Positions 41,219 to 52,962 of a DNA stretch of 64,000 nt are shown in pieces. A program made the position numbers and the translations under genes. The notes under the pieces are model-generated. The model ran no database searches and had not been told where the DNA came from. It worked only from the letters and a program-made list of their open reading frames with translations. The DNA lies in assembly GCA_003194525.1 (NCBI GenBank), contig NBIV01000240.1:1-64000 (forward strand), in the 5' to 3' direction. The number at the start of each line of letters is the position of its first letter. Position 1 is the stretch's first letter. The DNA comes from Gracilariopsis chorda (taxonomy: Eukaryota > Rhodophyta > Florideophyceae > Gracilariales > Gracilariaceae).

Positions 41219-42658
41219 TTACAGTATGTCTTCATTTCTCACATGATCGCTCTTCTGAACAACCGTCCCACATCCTTTTGGACCGAAGTGCGTTGTAAGT
41301 TCATCTTTCTTCTGCACCCAGAAAGTCGTTGCATCAGGTGTTCCATTCCAACATCTACCAAGGTTTTCGTAGTGCGAACGAACCACTCCTAGTGTCCATG
41401 CCACTGATGTCATGTCCCGTCCGTGATTGTTAATCAACACGGTGGATAGCAACGCTGCCACTGCTGTTGCAAGTACAATGGCTGTCGTCACCAGTGCTGA
41501 CATGCTGAAAACGGTCACGTTGCGTGCTTCTCCCCGTAGCCGCACCTGCATTTGCTCAAACTGCCCTATGGTTTGACTTCCGTCTTCGTCGGAGTCAATT
41601 TCTCCTGAGTAGAAAAGCTCTGTCATTATGTCTACTGCATCGTAGTTCCGATAGACGCCATGGGGTACATAGTCCAGGTACGAGCTCAAAGCTCTCGCTA
41701 TGTTCTTGAAGTCCAGCTTTGAGTTTAGGGCCGTTAGCGTCACACTGAACTCTCGCCGAGTCATACGAGTGTAGTTGAGCTCAGCACAGGTAGACGTACC
41801 GTAGTCTCTGTAACCAATCGAATAGTCGTTAGTGTCATTATCTTCCAGGTTGACAAGTCCCCCAATTTCGAGCTCAATTTCGTTTTCGCCTTTCTTTATT
41901 GCCGTCGACATTATCCTGCTACCCCAATTGTACTTTCCCAGAACCGTGTAGGTGTTCATCCCATACAAAGATCCCTCACAAGTATTTCTCACAAACCCCT
42001 CTCCTAAGCCATCTGGAATCCTCTCTTTCTTTGTGAATCTCTTTGTGTTCATATCCCACTCCCCAATGACTCTTCGATAGTCCCCAACGAATCTAACTCC
42101 AACGGTTGGCCTTGCATTGTCATCATCCAAGCAGATTGAATCATTGAAACCATAAGCTTGAGATATGTATCTCTCAAAGTTCTGAGGACTCGTGTATGCT
42201 ACAGCGTATAGTTCGTACGTATTGCGACCGACTCGTCGAAAACATGATCTGCTCTCGCTACTGAGGCCCGGGATCATCTGAAGATGTTCAACTTTTGATA
42301 TCGGAATTACATTCGGAAAGCCACCACCGTTTAAGATGAATCTTTTCTGAGGGTGGTACACCATTTCAGTTTCTCCATTTACTCCAAGTTCGAGCCAGAA
42401 TATGATGATTACCAGTGCAATTTCCCCGATGAGCAGAAACTTTGTCCCAACCGCCCACGTTTTCAAAGATGTGAACGGATCAGAAAGAGTTGGTATTTGT
42501 TGCCCCACTTGAACTCCATGGCCTTTTGTCCTTGCTTTGCGGAATGTGTAGAAATTGAAAATCTTAGTTAGCGCTTTGTTCCAAATGGGGGCCACAAGGA
42601 GTACTACAGCGACCTCTAGAATAGCGTTGACGATTCCGCTTCTCACTGGAATGTTCAT
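41219..42658 (-). CDS. Predicted membrane protein, 479 residues, three helices
   Basis: Complete, ATG at 42658 to TAA. Hydrophobic segments lie near residues 9-26 (VNAILEVAVVLLVAPIW), 70-92 (FLLIGEIALVIIIFWLELGV) and 400-422 (ALVTTAIVLATAVAALLSTVLI). Between the second and third lies a ~300-residue domain with several Cys and N-glycosylation sites (NDTND, NYTR), likely on the outer or luminal side. The tail is cytosolic. I do not recognise the family. Its intact state and lack of transposon features suggest a host gene. Confidence 0.65.
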   Translation of the reverse strand: MNIPVRSGIVNAILEVAVVLLVAPIWNKALTKIFNFYTFRKARTKGHGVQVGQQIPTLSDPFTSLKTWAVGTKFLLIGEIALVIIIFWLELGVNGETEMVYHPQKRFILNGGGFPNVIPISKVEHLQMIPGLSSESRSCFRRVGRNTYELYAVAYTSPQNFERYISQAYGFNDSICLDDDNARPTVGVRFVGDYRRVIGEWDMNTKRFTKKERIPDGLGEGFVRNTCEGSLYGMNTYTVLGKYNWGSRIMSTAIKKGENEIELEIGGLVNLEDNDTNDYSIGYRDYGTSTCAELNYTRMTRREFSVTLTALNSKLDFKNIARALSSYLDYVPHGVYRNYDAVDIMTELFYSGEIDSDEDGSQTIGQFEQMQVRLRGEARNVTVFSMSALVTTAIVLATAVAALLSTVLINNHGRDMTSVAWTLGVVRSHYENLGRCWNGTPDATTFWVQKKDELTTHFGPKGCGTVVQKSDHVRNEDIL

Positions 42659-43036
42659 TTCACTGTTCTCTCATTCGAAAATGGTTTCAGTCGATTTGAT
42701 GCCGGATGACGTTGGTGGGGTGGAAGCGGGCAAACTGTACAACAATCGGAAGTTCAACTTGTTCATCACATCTTACTCCCTGTGCTGCGTCGGAAAGATA
42801 CATTCGTGTCAGAGAAAGAGAAACCAGACATCAGAGAACTAGTAACATATATGCTCTCCGTAACCATCAACCACGTGCATGGCATGCACTCCTGCCGGTA
42901 GAGATAGATTGTTAACCCAAGGTGGCTTGAATTGCGAAAGCAATCTGTATTCTTACACGTAGATCGTGTGTATCGTGTGAAGAAATGCAGTGCTATCGCC
43001 TTTCTTGCTTCTTTGGATTTGATATCCCTACTATCC
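42659..43036. other. Intergenic stretch upstream of the membrane protein gene
   Basis: It should hold the promoter of the 42658 gene, but no clear TATA box is seen. Short ORFs only. Confidence 0.4.
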
Positions 43037-43612
43037 CTATTGCGCACTAAGAGCAAGTCTACCAATGCTCTATGTTTTAGACACTTGTTTTGAAAATAAC
43101 ATTCAATTTAGCATCCCAAAGAATGTGCAAGTCTACCAGTCGAGTTTGATATGCTTGATTAAGAGTACGAGCCGTTTGCAATACACGAGGTTGATGGAGT
43201 CATTTTGACGCAAGATTTCAAGTTGTGAACAGATAGAGGTTGTAGCATAAAATGCTTTTCATTGGCGCGTAAATTTGTTACCCGCACGTTTTACCCGCCA
43301 GAAATCTGTTTGATATAAAACCAGTGCTCTGATAGGTCAATGAAGTCTTAAAACCCATTAAACTTTCAGATCACAGTGTCCACTTTTATTTCTATATTTT
43401 ACTTGTATTGAAATGAAAAAATAAATCACAAGACGAATATGGCAACGAAAAATGGCAATAAGAACGCTGTTAGGGATGCAGAATCGTCTATGGCGCAATA
43501 CTTTAAGATTATTTGGGGATACAACTCTCTGCTAGACTTTTTCTAAAGTTTGCATTGGGTGATTTTACAATTTTAAAAAAAAAGCCCTATTGCGCACTTA
43601 GGTGCGCAATAG
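43037..43612. repeat. Candidate MITE with CTATTGCGCAC ends
   Basis: CTATTGCGCAC occurs at 43037-43047 and its reverse complement at 43602-43612, an inverted pair about 576 bp apart. A further forward copy at 43587-43597 forms a hairpin with the right one (loop TTAG). No target duplication was found, so the unit is uncertain. Confidence 0.35.
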
Positions 43613-43634
43613 AGACTAAAGGAAGGGTAGCGTA

Positions 43635-45171
43635 CAGTGCGCGTCAAAAGAGTAAGACTATCTACTCAGAACCATAGGCATAGAGAAAACATCTCAAACC
43701 TGCATCAAATTGAAGCTCTTTAGAACCTTGGTTTAATAAAGCAAAAATTATATACAAATCAGAATTGCTTACTCTGAAATGTATAAAACGTACTACAGAG
43801 TAAGCCATATATATAGGACGAAAATATTCTGCTCACTTTTGCACCAAATTGGAACGATAGCAAACATTACAACGATCCAAACTGCTTCCCACCCACCTTT
43901 CTCATTCTCTCAGTTTTACAGAAGAGCTGAAGAAAAATTCCATCATGCCTAGTGGACGCTCTATTACCTAAAAAGAGAAAGGAGCAATTGTTGCTCTCAG
44001 CCAAGCCAACATGAAGCACAAAAGAGATTGTTGCAACCATCAAGCGCTCCAAAACTGTTGTAAGAAACTTTTCAAAGGCCTCAGGAACGTACAGTACCAA
44101 ACAACAGAAGGTAAGGCCACAAAACCTCACTTCTGCGGATAAACGAACGCTATTTTGTGAAGCAAAGCAAACTGGTAAGAGTACTTTAGTGCTCAAAAAA
44201 ATGTGGAACGCTCTGTATCAAACTCTACTATTCATCGTGCGTTGAAAGCAAATAACCGGTTTGTTCACAAGAAGCCAAAGCAAACTTTTTTCTAGCACCA
44301 GATTATAAAAAAGTTCGTGAGAAATAAGCTACAGAACACGTCACATGAAGCGCTACACAGTGGTGAAAAGTTATTTTTTTCGGACGAGAAGAAGTTTAAC
44401 TTGGACGGTCCGGATGGCTATGCACCATACTGGCATGCCATTGGTTCAAAAGAGCGTTTGTTTTCTAAACGACAAAAAGGAGGAGATGGAATCATGGTTT
44501 GGGCCTGTTTTTCGTACTTTGGTAGAGTTCCTTCGGTTCTTATGAATGGAAATCAGGACTCTAAGAAGTATACGAAGCTACTCGAATATCATTTATTGGA
44601 ATGGGCTGCTGTTACACACGGGTAATCGTGATTGTTTCAGCAATACAACTGTTCAATTCATGTTTCTAAGCACTCTAAGGACTGGTTTGCTTCAAAAAAC
44701 ATTTCCCTATTGGACTGGCCTAGTCTTGCGCCGGATATGAATTCAATTGAAAACTTATGGGCTATACTAGCGCTCCGTGTGTACTACAATGCTACAATGC
44801 ACGCCAGTTTAGCTCCTTTGTGGAGCTAAAAGAAAAGTTTTTTACTGAGTGGAATAAGCTTAGTGATGAGGTACTGCAAGCTCATATCGACAGCATGCAG
44901 CGTCGCTGCATTGCTTTACTCACTGCCTAAGGTGCGAAAACAACTATTGACTGCGTCTTGTAGGCTAACATATGGAGCAATAACGTGGTCCTATACTCTT
45001 GATTGGTTAAAAGCAGTGTTTTATTGATTGTTAGCCTACTATAATGCTTTTAGTTCATTACGAGCACCATTTGCTTGCCTTAGAGTAGAGTTTAGAGGGA
45101 ATGTGGAATTGGCGTGAGGATTATGACTGGTGTTTTGTCCATGGCCAGTCTTATATTTTTGACGCAGACTG
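43635..45171 (+). mobile_element. Tc1-type DNA transposon, 1537 bp
   Basis: The left end CAGTGCGCGTCAAAAG and the complement of the right end CAGTCTGCGTCAAAAA share 20 of 25 bases, and both ends are flanked by TA, the Tc1/mariner target. The length is typical of Tc1. It holds one broken transposase gene. Confidence 0.85.
43945..44930 (+). pseudogene. Tc1 transposase, broken and missing a catalytic Asp
   Basis: The start MPSGRSIT is followed by an in-frame TAA. Frames then change near 44010-44030 and 44205. Recognisable parts are the paired-like HTH (IKRSKTVVRNFSK), NLTSADKRTLF, the first catalytic Asp in FFSDEKKFNLDGPDG (44384-44421), MVWACFSYFGRVP and the third position in APDMNSIENLWAIL. 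The second catalytic position reads QQYNCSIH where QQDN is the family norm, so Asp is replaced by Tyr (GAC to TAC, near 44648). It ends at TAA 44930. Confidence 0.85.
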
Positions 45172-45429
45172 TACGTATGTGATCATCCCACTACAGTATA
45201 GAATCGAATACTGAATGTTTCTTTTTGTCGCAGTTCTTATCTCTTACTGAACGATACTCTCGTCAAAAGAACTCACACAGAATGAGAAAGCAATTGTAGC
45301 AGCACTGTTCCAAGATTTTCTAGAATTTGACGGCTTCGCTGAAGAGAACAGACCACAGTAACATTGGAATCGTGGCAGGTATATATCCAAACAGATTCCC
45401 GTATGCTCAAAACACATCCTTATTCATAG

Positions 45430-48400
45430 TATTAACCTCCCGTCACAGGCGTTCCTGACACTGGTGCGGGACCAAACCTTATCCATGCGAACGCTCTTTC
45501 ACCAAGATGGCAGTCAAAGGTGCTAACGAAACCGCATCTCAATATAATGGATGCGTCCCATAACCGTATGCGGACTTCGCGTTTTTATCCGAATCGGTAA
45601 CCTAGGAGTGTGGGACTATTTCCTGGTCTCCACAAATCTAGCTACATCGTGCTTGTTAAAAACACCTTCATTGACAAGCACGTGGCAGCCTTATACCCAC
45701 AGCTGAAACGAGTTGCTTTCCACCATTCCCGACCAGTTGCTCTACTTTTTGCAACCACAGGGTTTCAAACCAATAACGTTCACGAGTCTTTCCCAACAAC
45801 GAACAACTCGATCTCCAGTAAGATACGATTAGCCCGCGCAGTTAGTATACCAGCTTTGACCCAAGTAGGAAGTACACGTAACCGCCAACGTTGGAGGACT
45901 TTCATTCCTCCAACTCAATCCGAAAACGGTCAAGGAACGCCTGATGCTCATGTCCCACTGCGTTATGGAAGTTATATTGAAGCGATCATTTCGAGTACTC
46001 GTCTCCGATCTCGGACATGCACCCATCCATCTGGTAAAGAACACCATCGTCGGACTGGCTATGCCCGCACCGATCGCCTCAATTGACCCGTTCCCATTCC
46101 TCAAGGACGAAGAAACTAAGGAGCGGGGAGACAATCTCTCCCAATCTGGTCAGGCGCAGAAGCGTGACACAAAGAAGCCCACTGATTGTAAGAATAAAGT
46201 CCGTATAGGAGAAGAATACGAAACCGAACAAGAAAGAATCACCGACTTTCTTGAACCGTTTGTGGACATGTGGGATGGACACGTGGGGTCCATCACAATT
46301 GCCGAGCTCCGCATACACCTGGAAGAGCATTCCAAACCAATCTTCTAGATTCCTTACCATGCCGGACGAAAACCACGTGAGCTAGATATGGAAAGGTTTA
46401 CAAAACAACTCCGTGCGGTTTTAATAGAGCTGTCGTCCGCAGAATGGGCAAGTTCTGTCGTATTCGTGGCGAAGAAGGACGGCATTCTACGCTTCTGCGT
46501 TTATTACCGCCACCTCAACGCGATGACCGTATGGGATACTTACCCCATACCGAGAATGGATGAGTGCATCGAGTCTTTAGGTGATGCAGTGGTACTCACC
46601 ACGTTGTATGCCATTAGAGGCTATTGGCAATGCAAATTTGATGAGGCTGACCGGGATAAAATAACTTTCACTTCTCACATGAGATGGTTTCGTTCTGTTA
46701 CAAGGCTGTTCGGTCTCAAAAACGCACCTGCAACCTTTCATAGGGTGCTCGATATTGTCCTTTTACGGGTAAATTGGCAGTTCGCTCTAATCTATCTAGA
46801 AGGCGTCATTATATTCTCCCAACCGGTTTAAGAGCTCTTCGGACACATACAGACCGTATTGGAACTGCTACGCTCGGCCAAAAATACGCAACGGATGGAG
46901 TAGTGTTACTGTTTTCTTCAGGCAGTCGATTATCTTGGTCACATCATCCGCAAGGGGAAATCGCAAGTTTTCAGTAAAGCTTTCGACGCTTTGCGACGAG
47001 CAAAGCCCCCACAAAACAGACCAAGCGTTGGTCGTTTCTCAGCATTCGTAACGTCATATGCCGGTTTCTAAAGGACTTTGCGCGCATCGCTAGCCCGCTT
47101 ACTCGAAAATGGAAAAGAAGTAGCCATTTGAGCTCAATACTCTCACCAAAATGGCTCCCAACTATACTAGCACGGGCCTTAAATGGTCATAGATACGTCC
47201 TGAACACGAAAGTTTGTTATAACCAAGTTAAATGTTGTCTCTTCCAGGAACAACCGGAGGGCGACCTTCGCCCAATCGAGTATTGGAGCGGTTTACTAAC
47301 GAAGCCCCAGTGGGCCTACTCTACCACGGAGTGGGAATGCTTGGCCATCGTTTGGGTCATTATACCTCTCACCGTATTTGGAAGGCACTTGGTTCACATT
47401 CCGTACGGACCATCATGAGTTACGATGGATTCTGAACTTGGCAAATGCGTCCGGACGGTTAGCGATATAGAGACTCCGTCTTATGGAGTACGAACTCTAC
47501 TTAGTCTACCGAGTGAGAGTCGAAGGCCTTGTGGCCGATGCGTTTTATATAGTCAGTACGGATGGGTAAGATACAAAACCACTGGGAGATGAAGTACCGT
47601 GAATAATGACGGACACTATGACCGAGACGGACAACCAATGTACCGAGGCTGCGGTATGTTTGGATGGTAAAGAGGAGCCAGTATTATTAGAGTGGCCAGC
47701 AGAAGGTCCGAACGGGATAGGCCTCCCAGCAGTACTTGAGGTCAATTAAAAGATGCCAGAAGCTGCCCTGATAGAGATAAAAGAGTTCCTCTAGGAACAG
47801 GAAAAGAACCCCGTTTGCAGGTCCGCATGGGCAAAAATTGGAGATGGGAGATGCCTGTTCAATATCAACCGAAAAGGGATATTGATACGGAAAGCTCAAT
47901 TAGACGGAGCTCTCCAATGGTAGGTACTGGAAACTCTTCACTAGGGGTAATGTACTCGTCCCATTATCCACGGTTTGCCAGACACCCTGGCACAACGAAG
48001 TTACATTTAACGTTGCAACAGAACTGCTACTGCCCAGGAATGACCAATGACGTGTTTCAGACTGTACTGAATTCTCGCACTTCTGTCCCCACAAGACTGA
48101 GTCATGAAGACCATCATGACCTACTGAAGCTCTTCCCCTCAGCCTGCCCGCTGGAATTAATTGTCATGGACATTCTCGGTCCATTTATCAAGTCTGCAAA
48201 AGTACACCAATCTATTCTGGTCGTTACCGATCCATTGACCAAATTCTGTCGTTCGGTCCCCATGACGTCTACTACGGCGGTAACCGTAGCCCAGGCCTTT
48301 CTGGAGAGCTGGGTTTATCCGTAAGTAATACCGTTGTATTCTTTGACCGATAAAGGGAGCTGATTCGTCTCGGTGTTTTTCGAGGCGAGTTGCAGCATGC

Positions 48401-48799
48401 TAGGCATTAACCACCTGACCGCTATGGCCTATCACACGCAAACCAACGGGCAGGCCGACCGATTCAATAAGACACTCGTGGAAGGTCTCCGTCACTATGT
48501 GGCGGAGCACCAGAACAAATGACACGAATAAGTGGAGCTGTTGACATATGCATGTAGCCAGCAGGTAACCAAACGACGGGCAGAAAACCATTCTATTTGG
48601 TACTTTCACGACACCGGCCGAAACTGTAAGTCAAGAAATCGACGGCTATCTCAGAACATGAACAGGAACACGCCTCCACAGCACAGGTAAAACAGTACAC
48701 CATAGGTCGACTTCGGGACTTCCTATCATACGCTCGGACGATAACCACCCAGACCCTGCGCCAGCAGAAGAAAATCTTTGACAAAATCGTACGGGCTTT
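45430..48799 (+). pseudogene. Element C protease, RT, RNase H and integrase, decayed
   Basis: The protease active site is in VPDTGAGPNLIHANA (45456). RT parts at 46388-46831 are CVYYRHLN, GYWQCKFDEADRDKITF and LFGLKNAPATFHRVL. The catalytic YLDD has become YLEG (near 46795), so it is inactive. RNase H traces lie at 47128-47418. Integrase parts are CPLELIVMDILGPFIK (48150) and HTQTNGQADRFNKTL (48433, where the usual Glu is Asp). Several stops and frameshifts interrupt it. Confidence 0.85.
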
Positions 48800-49586
48800 T
48801 GAAGAGCAATGAACTCAGAAAGGGATTCTTGGTACTTAGTCGAATGTGTCGGTAATGTAGTCATTGCATGAACTACGACCACTAATAGCGGATTTCAAAC
48901 GTGGGACACCGAAGAGTCAGTTGGCGGTTGGCCACAGTAGTGGGCATGAACCACAAAAGTGCAGTAATTTAGTTAATTCCATTTATTATTTTTACACCCA
49001 TTTCTGGGATAATTAGTAACTAGTGCGCCGGTGAGTTGCCGTCGCACCAGTAAACCTTCCCCGAACAAGGGCCCCCAATCTGGGGAATTGGCTCTAGACC
49101 TCACCGTCTTTGCGTGTTCTCTACTCCTCCTTGGAGGGAAGCACCGTCGCATACGGAAAGTCTAACCCCCTTGCCTATCTAAACGACCCGAGTATTTGGG
49201 TTGTTATTTCTACTGTCTTGTGGTTCGCCTTGTATAAGGTTTATTTACCGGCACCGCCGTCAGTCTTCGTCATGACACTCGTGACTCAGCTCCCCCTTTC
49301 TTTTCCCTTTATAGAGTGGCTTTCCCGCTACCTACGGCTCGTGTTCGTGCGTACCACTAACGTGGAGACCTCACCTCTCTACAGGAAGACCACCTCCACA
49401 CCGCTGTTCCGGATACCTGATTATTGTCTCAACCTCCCTGCGCACATCGCGACGGGTGGCCTCGGCTATACAATCCGACATAGTCGTGCCACTCCTGGAA
49501 GGGCTGTACCCAACTGGGCTCACCTCTAACGAGTAAAGATCCCGAACATCTTTCGGTGCACTCCTGCTTGCGGGTATTGCACTACA
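48800..49586 (+). repeat. Left LTR of element D (forward)
   Basis: 787 bp, from TGAAGAGCAATG to ATTGCACTACA. The LTR family has unusually long terminal inverted repeats: start TGAAGTGCAATGCCC and complement of end TGTAGTGCAATGCCC in the right copy, 14 of 15 equal. Confidence 0.85.
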
Positions 49587-49589
49587 AAG

Positions 49590-49607
49590 TGGTCTCCCGA
49601 CCTAGAA
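49590..49607 (+). promoter_or_regulatory. Primer binding site of element D
   Basis: TGGTCTCCCGACCTAGAA starts three bases (AAG) after the LTR, the same spacing and spacer as in element B. The tRNA is not assigned. Confidence 0.6.
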
Positions 49608-49701
49608 TCGGTTTTGTGTTTGGTTCCCTCTTTCGAGGTTTTGTTTGTTTTGTTTGTTTTTCGGAAGTTACGTTGTTTTCTCGTCGTAGCGGTCGGCCCT
49701 C

Positions 49702-51646
49702 ATGTCAAGGGTGCCCTCCTGTGTGGAGCCTGCGTCTACTCGCAGCCACTCCCACAATGGTGGAGATAACCCTGAAGTTCGGTTCGTTTCTCGGATACCG
49801 ACTCGGGCTGAATCCAGCCATGCTGGGGGTGCCTCGGGTAGGACTTCAAACCCACTGCGGGAACCCCGGTACACCACGTCGACCCCGCTATCAAATGCCA
49901 TGGACGGTGCTCATCCGGCTCCAGCCGTGGTGGCTGCCGCACCTGAAACCCGTGTGACGGGCAGTAACACCCCCCAGGGGGATTCCCTGGAATCTCAGGT
50001 TCACTCTTTGTGGACCGCCCACAGCGCCATTGTGGGGGAATTACAAACCCTCCGTGAGCTGGTGATGGACACCCCTACAAAGGTGGTCGCAAAACATCTC
50101 CGTATCTTACGATCCGATGTCAACTCTATGTTAGAGAGTTTGGGGCAGCGTGCCACCTTCATAGAAGAAGTTGACTCTCGATTCGATACAGTTCGTGCAC
50201 ATTTGGAGAAGTGAGAGCAGTTTATTGTAATGGATAAACCGTACCAGGATCATCTGGCACCAGCTGCGTCACACCACGACCAGCATGTTGGAAGAAAGAA
50301 GTGCCACTATAAGCGGGAACACAAACGAGATCACTCGGATTCTGATTCTACGACATCATCGGATTCATCCCGAAACGGGTCAGATGGTTCTAGTTCCTCG
50401 AACTCCGATTTTGAGGACGAGAAACGAGGCCGTTCCTCCCTCTCGGAGCGGTCATTTGCCACCCAAGGTGTGATTCAGACCCGCAGGAATCGGCGAAGAC
50501 ACCCTGGCCTCAGGGAATTAAAACCGTCGAACCCATTGTATCGGAAACTATTGTCATACCAGTACTACCGGCTCGAAGATTCCTGTTTAGGACGTACACC
50601 AGCACGGGGAACGTGAAACAGTGCATAATACGTATGCAATTCTCACTGCATAACCAGTATTCTACTGAGGAAGACCCAATTATGGTGTTGGACTTTCTGT
50701 CCCGCTTTGTAGCGGAAGCCGATATCCTCGGAATGAATGAGGGACAAGCCTATTTTGCATTACCGTATTTTTTACAGGGAATGGCAGAGGACCAGTACAT
50801 CTCTGTCAGAGGATCATCCCGTGCCTCAGAGGGAAAAGTAATCTGCTGGCCAGAGGCCGTGCAATATTTATTGCGCTTTTATGCCACCAATACCGCCATT
50901 CAGGGTGCAATCCTCCATTGCGAGATACCTTTCAGCGCTCAGGCAAGACTGAATTCGATTACTTGGTGCGCCTTAAGAAAGCCTTCGACCGTTTTCGGAA
51001 TGTATACCCCACGGGGGAACGTTGTACCATGTTCATCGATGGCCTTGACCCAGCAATCCGGAGTCTTGTCACTCGATAACGCTAGGAAAAGCGAAGAATC
51101 AACGATCTCGAGCTTGTTCAACACGCCCGAGCGGAAGGGGAAGCACTTCGTGCAAGAACTCCGAATCATCTTTCTAAGCCCGCCAAAGCGTTATTGCCGG
51201 AGAGTGATTCCTCATCGCCCTCGCTTTTAGCGGATAGAACCCCCCAACAGGGATTCGACACCACGAATTTAACGTAGAGATATGTTTTGTCTATACCAAC
51301 CACGGACTTAACGTCAACGACGGAGGAAATGTTTGAAACGGCACAAGACAACCCCCTATTGTATGTGGAGAAAAATCGCGTTCAGCCACCACTAGTCCCG
51401 TTTATGAACGTTCAATCCCGTTATCAACGGCCTGGATGGAATGCCACCAGTCCTGCGGTACGCTTCTCCGATGCTCGGGACATTAGCCGTCAGGTCGCCG
51501 TGTGGGCTCTGATTTGCCACCTTTGCTACACCCATGGACATACATCCCCTCAGTCTCTTTGCTCACTGAAGCATATGGCCAAGGTGGTGGCACATTATGC
51601 GGCCCTCACTGTAGACGAGAAACGTTCCGTGTCGACGGCTTCATAG
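49702..51646 (+). pseudogene. Element D gag, decayed
   Basis: The N-terminal frame (49702-50214) has a coiled-coil-like end (VHSLWTAHSAIVGELQTLRE). It continues after a TGA in the same frame to 50616 with a Ser/Asp-rich part. A capsid-like part (MVLDFLSRFVAEADILGMNE, then WPEAVQYLLRFYATNT) is in another frame at 50613-51230. A zinc knuckle CHLCYTHGHTSPQS near 51515-51560 has Ser where the last Cys is expected. Confidence 0.7.
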
Positions 51647-51888
51647 CCCTGGGGTGAAACGGATTTCTCGCATGTCTTGCCACATATCCCGCGTGCGTGG
51701 CTAGCTTCAACCAACCCGATTCGGGAAGTCGCGCAAACGTCCGACGCAACCACCGCTTATGCCGATAAGAATCTCGGCCCCCGGAATCAAGCTCTCGTGA
51801 TTGAGGATCCTGGATTACGGCCTACGGCAGGAACCTCTCAGAAAAACTAACTGAGGGAGTCTCCCCTTTGGGATAGGCGTCTTCAGAG

Positions 51889-52560
51889 ATGAGGCTGTTG
51901 ACGCCCGAGCCGTCGCCACCTCGCTCCCTGGTGAAAATCCTTTCAAGGAAAGACACCACAGACACGGACTCTGCAAACCTTTCTGTGTTGCATCGCCCAT
52001 GGATACGGAGTAAAAATCCCCAGATCCCGGACAGAGTCTTGGTCATGGCCAAGCGCAACTATACGTTTTATGCTAACCTTGGACCTGACACCCATTTTAT
52101 GGTGAGATCCCTACCAACCCTGGACACAGGTGAAGGCCCCAACGTCATCTTGGAGTCATTGCTACCTCCACAGGTGCAATCCCGTATCCGTTCCGAAACG
52201 GTTCCCGACGTCGCAGATGCGAAAAACAATCCGTTAAAAAAGGTGAATACCGTCAACTCAGTTGTGCGGTTGGGCACCACCGTGGTGAAACTCGACTTTA
52301 TTGTTTGTCAGTCATTAGCCCCTTCATTCATACTGGGATGTGTTTACTGCGAAAGATTTGTCGACGCAATCAGGTCCCGCATTAGGCTTGTGGAACTCGA
52401 CGACGGATCGTCAGTCCCGATCGTCCTTCGCCCACTGAAGCGTGCGTCGCAGAAACAAATCCCACTTCCTGCTGCACAGGAACCATCGCCCGCGTCTTGC
52501 GAGTCCGTCAAACGTCTAGTCTTGGCCTCGGTTTCTATATGCCCTGAGTCCCAAGTCTGA
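51889..52560 (+). pseudogene. Element D protease
   Basis: 223 codons with an aspartic protease site TLDTGEGPNVILESLLP (Asp near residue 79) and a later hydrophobic-Gly stretch (FILGCVYCERFVDAIR). It is separated from gag and RT by frame changes. Confidence 0.75.
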
Positions 52561-52962
52561 TTGAAAGTCAATTGCCGTCAACAAAGTCCTTGGTTTATTC
52601 AATCTCTGCCCTCGTTATACGAGAAATACCAGCTCGCGCTGGCGAGCAGAATTTTTCACGTTACCGCGGGTGCTACTTTCCATATACCAGTTTTCAATCT
52701 TGTCCAACGCTCCTAGTATCTGGTAAAGAACCAAGTACTTGGAAGCGTCACTCCACACCCCGTTGTGATGTTCCTAACGAAGATGACGACTGCTGACAAT
52801 CTCGAAATCGCCGCCTCTTCTGGGGAAGCTATTCCCACCACCCACGATCTATCGTCAAAGGAGGGGAAGGAAACCATTTTTTGAACGTCGAAAACTCCAA
52901 ATAACTCGGAACAGACGGCCACACCTGTACAACAGGACAATGCTACAGCAATTTCTAACCGA

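Noticed and set aside
49702..49957. Overlapping ORF 49556-49957 as a gene
   Set aside because: It is another frame over the PBS, leader and gag start of element D.
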